Source of the DNA: Lysinibacillus timonensis
GTDB taxonomy: Bacteria > Bacillota > Bacilli > Bacillales_A > Planococcaceae
Direction of reading: 5' to 3'
DNA: 64,000 nt
Assembly (NCBI RefSeq): GCF_900291985.1
Contig: NZ_LT985980.1
Coordinates: forward strand, 2,000,001-2,064,000
Shown here: positions 29,762 to 37,453 of the stretch, in pieces
Numbering within the stretch: position 1 is the first letter of the stretch
Layout of the letters: the number at the start of each line of letters is the position of its first letter
Position numbers and translations under genes: made by a program
Notes under the pieces: model-generated
Seen by the model: the letters and a program-made list of their open reading frames with translations, nothing else
Databases searched by the model: none
Told to the model about the DNA's origin: nothing

Positions 29762-30523
29762 CTAGTTTGCTTCAACTTTTTCTGGATGATTTGAATAAAA
29801 TTTACGACCAATGTACGTTTGGATAATTAATAAGATACCACTAACAGACCAATAAAGTGGTAACGCTGCCATAGATGAAATAGAAATAATAACAATCATA
29901 ATCGGTGATATATAAATCATCATTTTCATCTGAGCTTTTTGTGCCTCAGGTACAGTCCATAATGATACTTGGGCTTGTAAGAAATATACGATACCTGCAA
30001 TGGCAGTCATTAATATATCGGGTGTTCCTAAGTTAAACCATAGGAACTCATGTGATTTCACATCCGCAGAGTAGAGGATGGCAAAGTATAACCCCATAAT
30101 AATTGGCATTTGAATAATCATCGGTAAACAGCCCATATTTAACGGGTTAATACCGTTATCACGATATAGAGCAAGCATTTCTTGCTGTATTGCCATTTGT
30201 TGTTCTTTTGTTTCAGCCGCTTTCAATCTTGCCTGAATCTCATCCATTTTTGGTTTTACGATATCCATTTTAGATTTCATCAAAGATTGATTACGATAAT
30301 TTTTAAGCATTGGAGGCATTAGAATTAAACGAATTGCAACCGTTATTGCAATAATGGCTAGTCCGTAACTACCCCCAAATAAAGCCCCGAGATAATCTAG
30401 TAAAAAATCCATTGGTTTTACAAAAATGTTATAGAAGAATCCTTCTTGATTTTCTACAGATTGACATCCCGTTAAAATGAATAACAATGCGCCAAGCATA
30501 GAGAATAACAGTAGTTTTTTCAT
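29762..30523 (-). CDS. yidC: Membrane protein insertase YidC (OxaA/SpoIIIJ type)
   Basis: 253 aa. It is a lipoprotein-type YidC with lipobox ILTGC (C20) and five further membrane segments; the core has the positively charged AIRLILMPPM in the hydrophilic groove, the cytoplasmic hairpin KPKMDEIQARLKAAETKEQQ and NMGCLPMIIQMPIIMGLYFA. It inserts proteins into the membrane. GGTGGAG precedes the ATG at 30523. The leader is only about 27 nt, so there is no room for a MifM-like sensor peptide. Confidence 0.94.
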   Translation of the reverse strand: MKKLLLFSMLGALLFILTGCQSVENQEGFFYNIFVKPMDFLLDYLGALFGGSYGLAIIAITVAIRLILMPPMLKNYRNQSLMKSKMDIVKPKMDEIQARLKAAETKEQQMAIQQEMLALYRDNGINPLNMGCLPMIIQMPIIMGLYFAILYSADVKSHEFLWFNLGTPDILMTAIAGIVYFLQAQVSLWTVPEAQKAQMKMMIYISPIMIVIISISSMAALPLYWSVSGILLIIQTYIGRKFYSNHPEKVEAN

Positions 30524-30556
30524 TTCTCCACCCACTATACGTTTTTACTATGTTGA

Positions 30557-30586
30557 AGTATACAGTAATAAGGTTAGTCTTATCAA
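30557..30586 (-). promoter_or_regulatory. Sigma-A promoter of yidC
   Basis: On the minus strand TTGATA (30586-30581), 18 nt and TATACT (30562-30557), about 35 nt before the yidC start. Confidence 0.6.
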
Positions 30587-30664
30587 ATAGCAGGTGCATT
30601 TGAGGCTAAATCTTTTTAGTTCTAAACCAAGATCATAATTGATTGCCCTGCAATTTTAGGAATT

Positions 30665-31456
30665 TTATACATTTTCATATTCAACATCATTTATTTCGAA
30701 TCTATAAAACTCATGATGTAATTCATCCCTAAAGTGTTTTGGTGTAACCCCTGTGTACTTTTTAAAAATTCGAGTAAAGTAGCTTTGGTTACAAAAATGA
30801 AACTGTTCAGAAATTGAAGTGATGCTCTTGTTAGTATGTCTTAAATAATATTGCGATTCTTCAACTCTTCGAACATTTAAATACTCTACTAATGTAATAC
30901 CTACATGCTCTCTAAAAATACGTGATAAATGACTTGTACTAATATGGAATTTATTCGCTATACTTTCAACTGTTATATCTTTTTCAAGCTCATCGTTTAT
31001 GTACATGATTACTTTATTTACTGTCTGATGTTTAAATGTTGGTTGTTTACGATCCGCAATAAAATCAACATAAAAATCAATTAGTTCATCAGCGAATTGC
31101 AAAAACTCCGCGTCTTTCATTTTATTTTCTATCATATCTGCACATGCTAAGTTAAATGCAAATGCTTTTTTAGAAGGGACTTGATTGTCTAGCAACTTTC
31201 TAGCAACGATAGATGATAACATAATAAAATAATTACGAACAATTTTGATCACTTGTTTTCCAAACCGGATAGACAATATATCAATAATCTCATGTAATGA
31301 TTTTTTTGCCTTTGCTGCTTCTAGGTGAAAGATTTCAAATAACAGCTTAGATTCAATATTAAAGAAATCTTCAATACCACTATATTGGTTAATACCATCA
31401 ATTTCTTGAAAATATCGTTTAGAAATGGTTTCGGAAATTGAATTTTGATGCTGCAT
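30665..31456 (-). CDS. AraC family transcriptional regulator
   Basis: 263 aa. The C-terminal 100 residues are two helix-turn-helix motifs of the AraC family (SIANKFHISTSHLSRIFREH and SISEQFHFCNQSYFTRIFKK followed by GVTPKHFR). The N-terminal 150 residues are helical and match no sensor domain I know. Target and ligand are unknown; it diverges from the LytTR gene across a 480-bp region. Confidence 0.9.
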   Translation of the reverse strand: MQHQNSISETISKRYFQEIDGINQYSGIEDFFNIESKLLFEIFHLEAAKAKKSLHEIIDILSIRFGKQVIKIVRNYFIMLSSIVARKLLDNQVPSKKAFAFNLACADMIENKMKDAEFLQFADELIDFYVDFIADRKQPTFKHQTVNKVIMYINDELEKDITVESIANKFHISTSHLSRIFREHVGITLVEYLNVRRVEESQYYLRHTNKSITSISEQFHFCNQSYFTRIFKKYTGVTPKHFRDELHHEFYRFEINDVEYENV

Positions 31457-31943
31457 AATTTACCCCATCTTTCTTCGGAATGCAATTCGCATATATTTTT
31501 TTATCTATGATACTAATTATCTATATTGATATAAGATTATCGTTATAACTCAACAAATTATAATATTTTTTAATTATTTTTAGCTGTTGATATGCAAAAA
31601 CTTAATGTTTTTAAGGATTCTTTATGTATAAAGTAGGCTTTTTCTCTTACTAAAGTGAATATTACCATAATTTGCGATTTTTTTTCAACCTTAGATATGA
31701 AAATGTTAAATACATTGTAAATGAAATAAATTTCTTTTACAGTATAATAATTAATCTTACTATAATGTAATAATTTACAATTTTCCGTTGAAAATTACAA
31801 TATTAACAATACTTTTTCAAAAATGAACAAAAAATCCTAGAATATTGCGTAATCTTCTCTTTTTTATTTATTTAAAAATGTAGTAAGATAAAGAATAGAA
31901 TATACTATACTAATTATACAATGCTTATGAAGAGGTGTTACTA
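31457..31943. other. Long AT-rich divergent intergenic region
   Basis: No gene in about 490 bp between the AraC-type gene (minus) and the LytTR gene (plus). It is very AT-rich with scattered imperfect repeats (a 7-bp inverted repeat AATTTTC-CGTT-GAAAATT near 31780, several TTACA/TGTAA strings). TATACTATACT near 31905-31915 may hold the -10 of the LytTR gene. No definite regulator site can be named. Confidence 0.5.
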
Positions 31944-32594
31944 GTGGATCCAAAGCAAATTGAAGAAATCATGGATGTAATAAAAGATTTCTTTCCTGAG
32001 AACACATCAATTGCTATATCAGATACAAACGAGTATTTGTATTATCAGCCCAGTAAAAAGGTTGATTTAAAAATTAAGCCTGGTGATCCTATTAAAGAAG
32101 GGTCTGCCGCATCTAAAGCTCTTACATATGGCCAAAAGATTAGCTCATATATTGAACCTGATGTTTTTGGGGTGCCTTATTATGGTATGAGTATTCCTCT
32201 TGTTGAGGAAGGAGAAACAAAAGGGGCAATTACAGCGATTTTCCCACAAAAGCCATCACCGTTTTTGACTAATTATATAACCATCAAAATAGATGATTGC
32301 TGGTACCCAGTTAAACATAACCAAGTCATTTATCTTGAAACACAGTTGCGTAAAACTTTTGTTAAAACCATGCATCGTGAAGGTTATCACCGTCTTAACT
32401 TAAGTGATTTAGAGCTTTTCTTAGCTCCAGATTCATTTATAAGATGTCATCGTTCTTACATTGTTAACATCGATTTTATTGATGAAATTCAGCCTGATTC
32501 TCATTCCACTTTTTTATTAATAATGAAAGATGGAACGAGAATTCCTGTAAGCCAGCGATACGCAAGTTACTTCCGTAGATCATTAGGTTTTTAA
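31944..32594 (+). CDS. LytTR-domain DNA-binding regulator with N-terminal sensor
   Basis: 216 aa. The C-terminal 100 residues are a LytTR DNA-binding domain (NQVIYLETQLRKTFVKT, LAPDSFIRCHRSYIVNIDFI, DGTRIPVSQRYASYFRRSLG). The N-terminal 110 residues (SIAISDTNEYLYYQPSKK, then YYGMSIPLVEEGETKGAIT) look like a PAS-type sensor; this fold is inferred. AGAGGTG six nt before the GTG at 31944 sets the start. No histidine kinase is adjacent. The CoA-transferase gene follows in the same direction after a terminator, so it may be a target. Confidence 0.85.
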   Translation: MDPKQIEEIMDVIKDFFPENTSIAISDTNEYLYYQPSKKVDLKIKPGDPIKEGSAASKALTYGQKISSYIEPDVFGVPYYGMSIPLVEEGETKGAITAIFPQKPSPFLTNYITIKIDDCWYPVKHNQVIYLETQLRKTFVKTMHREGYHRLNLSDLELFLAPDSFIRCHRSYIVNIDFIDEIQPDSHSTFLLIMKDGTRIPVSQRYASYFRRSLGF

Positions 32595-32607
32595 TTGTTA
32601 CTTTAAG

Positions 32608-32657
32608 ATACAAAGCGACTTTTTACCTACTCGTTAATTAGCGCTTTGTATTTTTTT
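32608..32657 (+). terminator. Terminator after the LytTR gene
   Basis: ATACAAAGCG and CGCTTTGTAT pair around a 24-nt loop and are followed by TTTTTTTG. Confidence 0.7.
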
Positions 32658-32806
32658 GTTTTGACAGTTTCCGTCAACATTCTTTGTAATTCTTGATATT
32701 CAGTCGCTTATTCTAGTTTTTTCTCTCTAAAACAATAATTAAGCACTTTCATAAAATTATTGAAGATTTTGTGACATTTTAATGCTAATATATGAGTATA
32801 AGATTT

Positions 32807-32827
32807 ATATTGAGTTCAACTCGATAT
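32807..32827 (+). promoter_or_regulatory. Palindromic operator candidate ahead of the CoA-transferase gene
   Basis: ATATTGAGTT-C-AACTCGATAT has nine of ten matching arm positions. It follows a TATAAG box by a few bases and precedes the start codon by about 44 nt, as expected for a repressor site or a structured leader start. Confidence 0.5.
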
Positions 32828-32870
32828 TAATGTACAGAAAATTTTGTAGAATCGTGGGGAGGATTTATAT

Positions 32871-34391
32871 ATGGATCCAAGAGTCGAAAAACGCTTAGGC
32901 CTTAAATATTTAGCAGAAAAAGTTGTTTCAGCTGAAGAAGCAGCTAAACTTATTCCAAATGGTGCTGTTGTTGGTATGAGTGGTTTCACACGTGCTGGGG
33001 ACGCTAAAGTTGTACCAATGGCATTAGTAGAACGTGCTAAAAATGAAGAATTTAAAATCGATGTATACACAGGTGCTTCACTTGGTCCAGAAGTGGACAA
33101 GTATTTAGCTGAAGCAGGTGCAATTCGTAAACGTGGACCTTTCATTGCTGATCCGATGATTCGTAACCAAATTAACTCTGGTGATGTTTTATATGTAGAC
33201 GCTCATCTTTCTCATAACGCTGAGTTAGTACGTCAAGGAATTATCGGGCCAATCCAATATTTAATTGTGGAAGCTGCTGCAATTACAGAAGATGGTTTAA
33301 TAATCCCAACAACATCTGTTGGTAACTCACCAATTTTTGCTGAATATGCGGAAAATATTATTGTTGAATTAAACATCGCACATCCTGAAAGTCTAATTGG
33401 TATTCACGATATTTATGTACCAGGTGCTCAAGGAGAACGCAATCCAATTCCATTAACTGATGCTACACAGCGCATTGGAGAAATCGGAATTAAAGTTGAC
33501 CCAGCTAAAATTAAAGCAATCGTTGTTTCTGAAGAGCCAGATGCTCCTTCATTAATCGTTCCTCCAGACGAAGAAACACAAACTATGGCAAATATTTTGC
33601 TTGATTTCTTCCGTTCTGAAATTAAAGCTGGACGCTTAACGAACAAATTAATGCCTTTACAATCAGGTGTTGGTTCTGTAGCTAATGCTGTACTTGATGG
33701 CTTTGCAGATTCTGAATTTGAAGATTTAGTTGTAGCTTCTGAAGTTCTTCAAGATGCTGTATTTAACTTAATTGATGCTGGTAAAGTAAGCTATGCTTCT
33801 GCTACATCTATTACAATTTCAGAAGAATTACAGAAAAAAGTATATGGTAACCTTGAAAAGTATGCTGATAAATTAGTATTACGTCCACAAGAAATTTCAA
33901 ACCATCCAGAAGTAATTCGTCGTCTCGGATTAATTTCTATCAACACTGCACTAGAGTTAGATATCTATGGAAATGTAAACTCTACACATGTTAGTGGTAC
34001 AAAAATGATGAACGGAATCGGTGGATCTGGGGACTTTGCTCGTAACGCTCGTCTTGGTATTTTCGTAACGAAATCATATGCTAAAGGTGGAGCAATTTCA
34101 TCAATCGTACCAATGGTATCTCATGTAGACCATACTGAGCATGATGTTGATGTTATTGTTACTGAACAAGGTATTGCTGACTTACGTGGACTAGCACCAA
34201 AAGAACGCGCAGCATTAATTATTGAAAACTGTGCACACCCTGATTATAAAGAGCAATTACGTGATTACTATAACCGTGCAGTGGGAGCTACAGGAAATGC
34301 TCAAACACCTCACATTTTAGAGGAAGCATTATCTTGGCATGTGAATCTTGCTAAAAATAAAACAATGAAAAAAGAAACTGCGAATGCTTAA
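32871..34391 (+). CDS. Acetyl-CoA hydrolase / succinate CoA-transferase family protein
   Basis: 506 aa family I CoA-transferase. The two-domain layout is seen: GAVVGMSGFTRAGDAKVVP near the start, VVASEVLQDAVF holding the likely catalytic glutamate, the oxyanion-loop MNGIGGSGDFARNA and VTEQGIADLRGLAPKERA near the end. Relatives transfer CoA between acetate and succinate or hydrolyse acetyl-CoA, thus linking overflow acetate with the TCA cycle; which activity holds here cannot be told. A strong GGGGAGG ribosome binding site is present. A LytTR regulator gene lies upstream. Confidence 0.9.
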   Translation: MDPRVEKRLGLKYLAEKVVSAEEAAKLIPNGAVVGMSGFTRAGDAKVVPMALVERAKNEEFKIDVYTGASLGPEVDKYLAEAGAIRKRGPFIADPMIRNQINSGDVLYVDAHLSHNAELVRQGIIGPIQYLIVEAAAITEDGLIIPTTSVGNSPIFAEYAENIIVELNIAHPESLIGIHDIYVPGAQGERNPIPLTDATQRIGEIGIKVDPAKIKAIVVSEEPDAPSLIVPPDEETQTMANILLDFFRSEIKAGRLTNKLMPLQSGVGSVANAVLDGFADSEFEDLVVASEVLQDAVFNLIDAGKVSYASATSITISEELQKKVYGNLEKYADKLVLRPQEISNHPEVIRRLGLISINTALELDIYGNVNSTHVSGTKMMNGIGGSGDFARNARLGIFVTKSYAKGGAISSIVPMVSHVDHTEHDVDVIVTEQGIADLRGLAPKERAALIIENCAHPDYKEQLRDYYNRAVGATGNAQTPHILEEALSWHVNLAKNKTMKKETANA

Positions 34392-34400
34392 ATAGTTAGT

Positions 34401-34435
34401 AAAGCCGACAACTACTTAAAAAGTTGTCGGCTTTT
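34401..34435. terminator. Bidirectional terminator after the CoA-transferase gene
   Basis: AAAGCCGACAACT/AGTTGTCGGCTTT (13 bp) between convergent genes. Confidence 0.9.
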
Positions 34436-34437
34436 AA

Positions 34438-34734
34438 TTATTGACTCTGTTGTTTTTCATTGTAATATGCGAGAGCTGTTTGACCTCCGCCCTCACCAAT
34501 AAAATTATTACCTCTAATTTCTGTATCACTTACACTTGCAGCTGTCTCCGCTAATTCTCTTAATGTATCGTCAGCCCCATTTGAATTTTGAAAATTTGTT
34601 TTCCCACTAATCTTATTAGTAATTGAATTAATCATATTCATTGTTTTAATACGATTATCTTTTTTGCTTAAGAATGAGGCAACACCAGCTACGAATGCAG
34701 CAGCCACTACACCTTTCCCTTTAAAATTTGCCAT
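34438..34734 (-). CDS. Small protein with an N-terminal hydrophobic segment, unknown
   Basis: 98 aa, not recognised. A glycine/alanine-rich hydrophobic stretch (GKGVVAAAFVAGVASFLSKK) is followed by a polar helix-like part and a glutamine-rich end. The beginning recalls YtxH-type stress proteins but the rest does not. GGAGGGATG before the ATG is an excellent ribosome binding site. Confidence 0.75.
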   Translation of the reverse strand: MANFKGKGVVAAAFVAGVASFLSKKDNRIKTMNMINSITNKISGKTNFQNSNGADDTLRELAETAASVSDTEIRGNNFIGEGGGQTALAYYNEKQQSQ

Positions 34735-34948
34735 ATATCATCCCTCCAATTTTGTCTGATACTTTAATTTCTCCTTTCTTCTACAATTTATACTTTGAAG
34801 AACATAAATACATATCAAAAATATGGAAAATATGCAGAAATTTATCGAACGAATTTTCTGTTCTATTTTTAAATTTAAGTAATAATCTCATTCTACGATT
34901 AATAATATATAAGTATTAAACTTTTAAGATAAGCGAGGGATGAACTTC

Positions 34949-35056
34949 ATGAAAGAGCGGGAGCAAAATTTGTTTTATGATTGGAAAGAAGTAACCTCAT
35001 TTTTTGCTGGATCATTATTTCTAACGATCCTTATCTACTTATTTATTCAAATTTAA
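34949..35056 (+). CDS. Very small single-helix membrane protein
   Basis: 35 aa: a charged start (MKEREQNLFYDWKEV) and one C-terminal membrane helix (FFAGSLFLTILIYLFIQI). GAGGG nine nt before the ATG at 34949 supports translation; an in-frame ATG at 34940 touches that site and is unlikely. Too short for routine gene calling; the function is unknown. Confidence 0.5.
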   Translation: MKEREQNLFYDWKEVTSFFAGSLFLTILIYLFIQI

Positions 35057-35129
35057 ATGACCCAATTTAATCGGAGCACTTACTACACTATATTTTTAGT
35101 TCATATATAACAATATTCATCCCAATGAA

Positions 35130-35172
35130 AAATGTGTAGACATGACTATCATTAGTCACTGCCTACACATTT
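35130..35172 (-). terminator. Terminator after the GNAT gene
   Basis: AAATGTGTAG/CTACACATTT (10 bp) encloses a second stem GTGACTA/TAGTCAT and ends in TTTTTCATT on the minus strand. Confidence 0.75.
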
Positions 35173-35200
35173 ATTTTCGAACATCTCGTATGCACACTCT

Positions 35201-35482
35201 TTATGCTTTTACATCATCGTATTCATTTGATTTATTAAATACAGCAACTACATATGAACATACTGCTTCCATCTTATAATTGTTATCTCTCGCATAGTTT
35301 ACAGCATGGTCTAACAGTTTTTTTGCTACCCCTTGCCCTCTTAAAGTATCGGAGACATACGTATGGTTCATTACCATTGTACTTCCATTTTGAACCCATT
35401 CAATTTCCGCTAACTTTTCTCCATCTTTTTTGTATTCAAAAGCATAATGTTGCGGATTCAATTCAACTAATGTGAACTCCAT
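35201..35482 (-). CDS. GNAT-like N-acetyltransferase, YjdJ/Acetyltransf_CG type
   Basis: 93 aa. LAEIEWVQNGSTMVMNHTYV and then LRGQGVAKKLLDHAVNYARD give the short GNAT fold whose RGQGVA loop binds acetyl-CoA. Small proteins of this type are common in bacteria; substrates are unknown. The start has GGGGGAG upstream. Confidence 0.85.
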   Translation of the reverse strand: MEFTLVELNPQHYAFEYKKDGEKLAEIEWVQNGSTMVMNHTYVSDTLRGQGVAKKLLDHAVNYARDNNYKMEAVCSYVVAVFNKSNEYDDVKA

Positions 35483-35550
35483 ATTCTCTCCCCCTTTGTT
35501 TTAATTTACCACACCGATAATAGAACAGTAATAGCATATGCATCTTTACT

Positions 35551-36405
35551 TTATAGTAATTCAGTCCATCCATCTTGTTGCTTAACTTTCCCTACTTTCA
35601 TCAACGACCCTAATGCACGTTTGAAAGCACCTTTACTCATTTTAAACATTTCTGATATTTCTTCTGGGGTTGATTTGTCACTAAAGGGCATTTTCCCACC
35701 AACACTTGTTAAATACTCTAAGATCTGCTCTGCATCTGTACTTAATCTTTCATGTTTTCGTGGTAGCATGGAAGCATTTAAAGAACCATCCTCTTTAACA
35801 TCGATAATTCGTAAAGTGACTTCTTGTCCTAACCTTGGTTCTGATTCCATTTCAGAGTTGTGTACAAAAATACGGTAAAGATGGTCCACACCTAGTAAAA
35901 ATGAACCTACTGGTAACAAACGATATGGGCGAGCTTTTATATTTTTGTTGTGTAACTCATCTGAGCCTTCCTCATAAAATTCATTTACTTTTTCTTCAGT
36001 TACTAGCCGGCCAAACAGATCTCCCTTTCGATCTGTTCTAAGTGTCATATATAACTCATCACCAATTTCTGGCCAGATATTTTTCACTTGTGGTAAGTCC
36101 TCTGCCTTTACCAATACCTCACGCGATGTACCTATATCAACGTATGCTCCTTCTTTTGATACTTTAATCACACGTGCCCATCCATACTCACCTTCAAGTA
36201 TATGCGGTATAGCTGTTGTTGCTTGTAGGTCGCCTCTTCGATCTGTATAAAGAAATACTTTTATGCGATCCCCTCTTCTTGGAGGCGTATTGAATTCCGA
36301 ACTATTGGTTGGGACCTCTAAATCTCCGTTTGTTAAGATTACACGCGAGCCTTGCTCTTCTAAAACTGTCAGTTCTGCAACTTGACCTGATTTAAGTTCT
36401 ACCAT
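35551..36405 (-). CDS. cvfB: S1-domain RNA-binding protein CvfB (YitL)
   Basis: 284 aa. Three S1-like OB folds (GQVAELTVLEEQGSRVILTN, YGWARVIKVSKEGAYVDIG, and GSFLLGVDHLYRIFVHNSE) are followed by a C-terminal winged helix (EISEMFKMSKGAFKRALGSL, KVKQQDGW). This is the CvfB architecture known from Staphylococcus aureus, an RNA-binding regulator of virulence and metabolism. mntR lies 32 nt upstream in the same direction, so they may be cotranscribed. Confidence 0.92.
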   Translation of the reverse strand: MVELKSGQVAELTVLEEQGSRVILTNGDLEVPTNSSEFNTPPRRGDRIKVFLYTDRRGDLQATTAIPHILEGEYGWARVIKVSKEGAYVDIGTSREVLVKAEDLPQVKNIWPEIGDELYMTLRTDRKGDLFGRLVTEEKVNEFYEEGSDELHNKNIKARPYRLLPVGSFLLGVDHLYRIFVHNSEMESEPRLGQEVTLRIIDVKEDGSLNASMLPRKHERLSTDAEQILEYLTSVGGKMPFSDKSTPEEISEMFKMSKGAFKRALGSLMKVGKVKQQDGWTELL

Positions 36406-36437
36406 AATGATTCCTTTCTGTTAGTTGTAGATACAAG

Positions 36438-36848
36438 TTATTGCGCTTTCATAGCTTCTAATTTTTTCACTAGCTCTGTATCTTCTTCTAATAGTTGTAC
36501 TAAGTCAGCAATTCTGTCTATAGAATTCCAACTTAAATGATGTTCAATACCTTCTACATCCTCATATATACGATTTTCATCTACACCAATTAGTCGTAGA
36601 AACTGTTCAAGTAGTTCATGTCTTTTTACTAGTCGTTTACCAAGCCGTTCTCCTTTTGATGTAAGTGTTAGCCCTCTATATTTTTCGTATACTAAATAGC
36701 CATCCTTGTCTAACTTCTGGACCATTTTTGTTACTGAGGAAGGTAATACCGATAATGCTTCTGCTATGTCAGACACCCGAGCATATCCTTTATTTTCTAT
36801 TAACAAATAAATTTGTTCGATATGATCTTCCATACTAGGTGTTGGCAT
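36438..36848 (-). CDS. mntR: Manganese-responsive repressor MntR
   Basis: 136 aa DtxR-family repressor. The helix-turn-helix is [20 protein letters not shown]; all manganese ligands of B. subtilis MntR are conserved at the same numbers: D8, E11, H77, E99, E102 and H103. It represses manganese uptake genes when Mn(II) is plentiful. No transporter gene is adjacent. GAGGGG before the ATG at 36848 sets the start. Confidence 0.95.
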   Translation of the reverse strand: MPTPSMEDHIEQIYLLIENKGYARVSDIAEALSVLPSSVTKMVQKLDKDGYLVYEKYRGLTLTSKGERLGKRLVKRHELLEQFLRLIGVDENRIYEDVEGIEHHLSWNSIDRIADLVQLLEEDTELVKKLEAMKAQ

Positions 36849-36986
36849 AAACAACCCCTCACTTTCAAAATCTTAACTTTAAGTTTACTACATCCTTTAT
36901 TAAAAAGGGAATAATTAGGACAGATAATTAGGGATAATAGATTAATGACTAAGAATTCCTTCCAATTGTTATTATAGGTCGAAAAA

Positions 36987-37011
36987 AGCTGACTCATAAG
37001 CAGAGTCAGCT
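36987..37011 (-). terminator. Terminator after the ComFB-like gene
   Basis: AGCTGACTC-N7-GAGTCAGCT (9 bp), then TTTTTCG on the minus strand. Confidence 0.85.
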
Positions 37012-37035
37012 CTATAAGTACTTAATTAGTTCATA

Positions 37036-37317
37036 TTATTGATGATTCGGATCTTTTCCAACTTGGTGAATAGCACGAATAATCTCCTTGTTAACAATTC
37101 CAATGTAAGATGGATTATTTAGCTTTTCATATACTCGTTCTCTTTCTTTAACCGTGGAAACATAATTAGCAGGTAAGTTATTTAGAGCATGTGACACGAT
37201 TTCCATTTCACACATTTCACAATGGCAAAAGGTTTGATATTCGTGCCCAAATAACAAAAACTTAACAAGACCGTGCACAATTTCTTCTGTTACGTTAACT
37301 AAGTAAGGCTTTGTCAT
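37036..37317 (-). CDS. ComFB-like late competence protein
   Basis: 93 aa. NVTEEIVHGLV, then a cysteine cluster CHCEMCEMEIVSHALNNLPANYV fits the ComFB family (cysteines and ALNNLPPxYV). In B. subtilis comFB lies between comFA and comFC; here the gene stands alone. The function of ComFB is unknown, though some relatives bind cyclic dinucleotides. The start is uncertain: ATG at 37317 with GGAG 12 nt upstream, or ATG at 37335 without a site. Confidence 0.8.
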   Translation of the reverse strand: MTKPYLVNVTEEIVHGLVKFLLFGHEYQTFCHCEMCEMEIVSHALNNLPANYVSTVKERERVYEKLNNPSYIGIVNKEIIRAIHQVGKDPNHQ

Positions 37318-37453
37318 AACTGGCATTCGCTCCATGATCTCATTATATTGGTTAATTAATCATAAAACGAAAGTAACCATTCCACAACTATAATGTATAC
37401 ACTTTCCTTCGACATTTTTTGTAACTTTATATCAATTTCCTTGTTATAGTATA

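Noticed and set aside
30524..30664. MifM-like regulatory leader peptide upstream of yidC
   Set aside because: The mapped promoter leaves only about 27 nt of leader and no short frame with a ribosome binding site is present.
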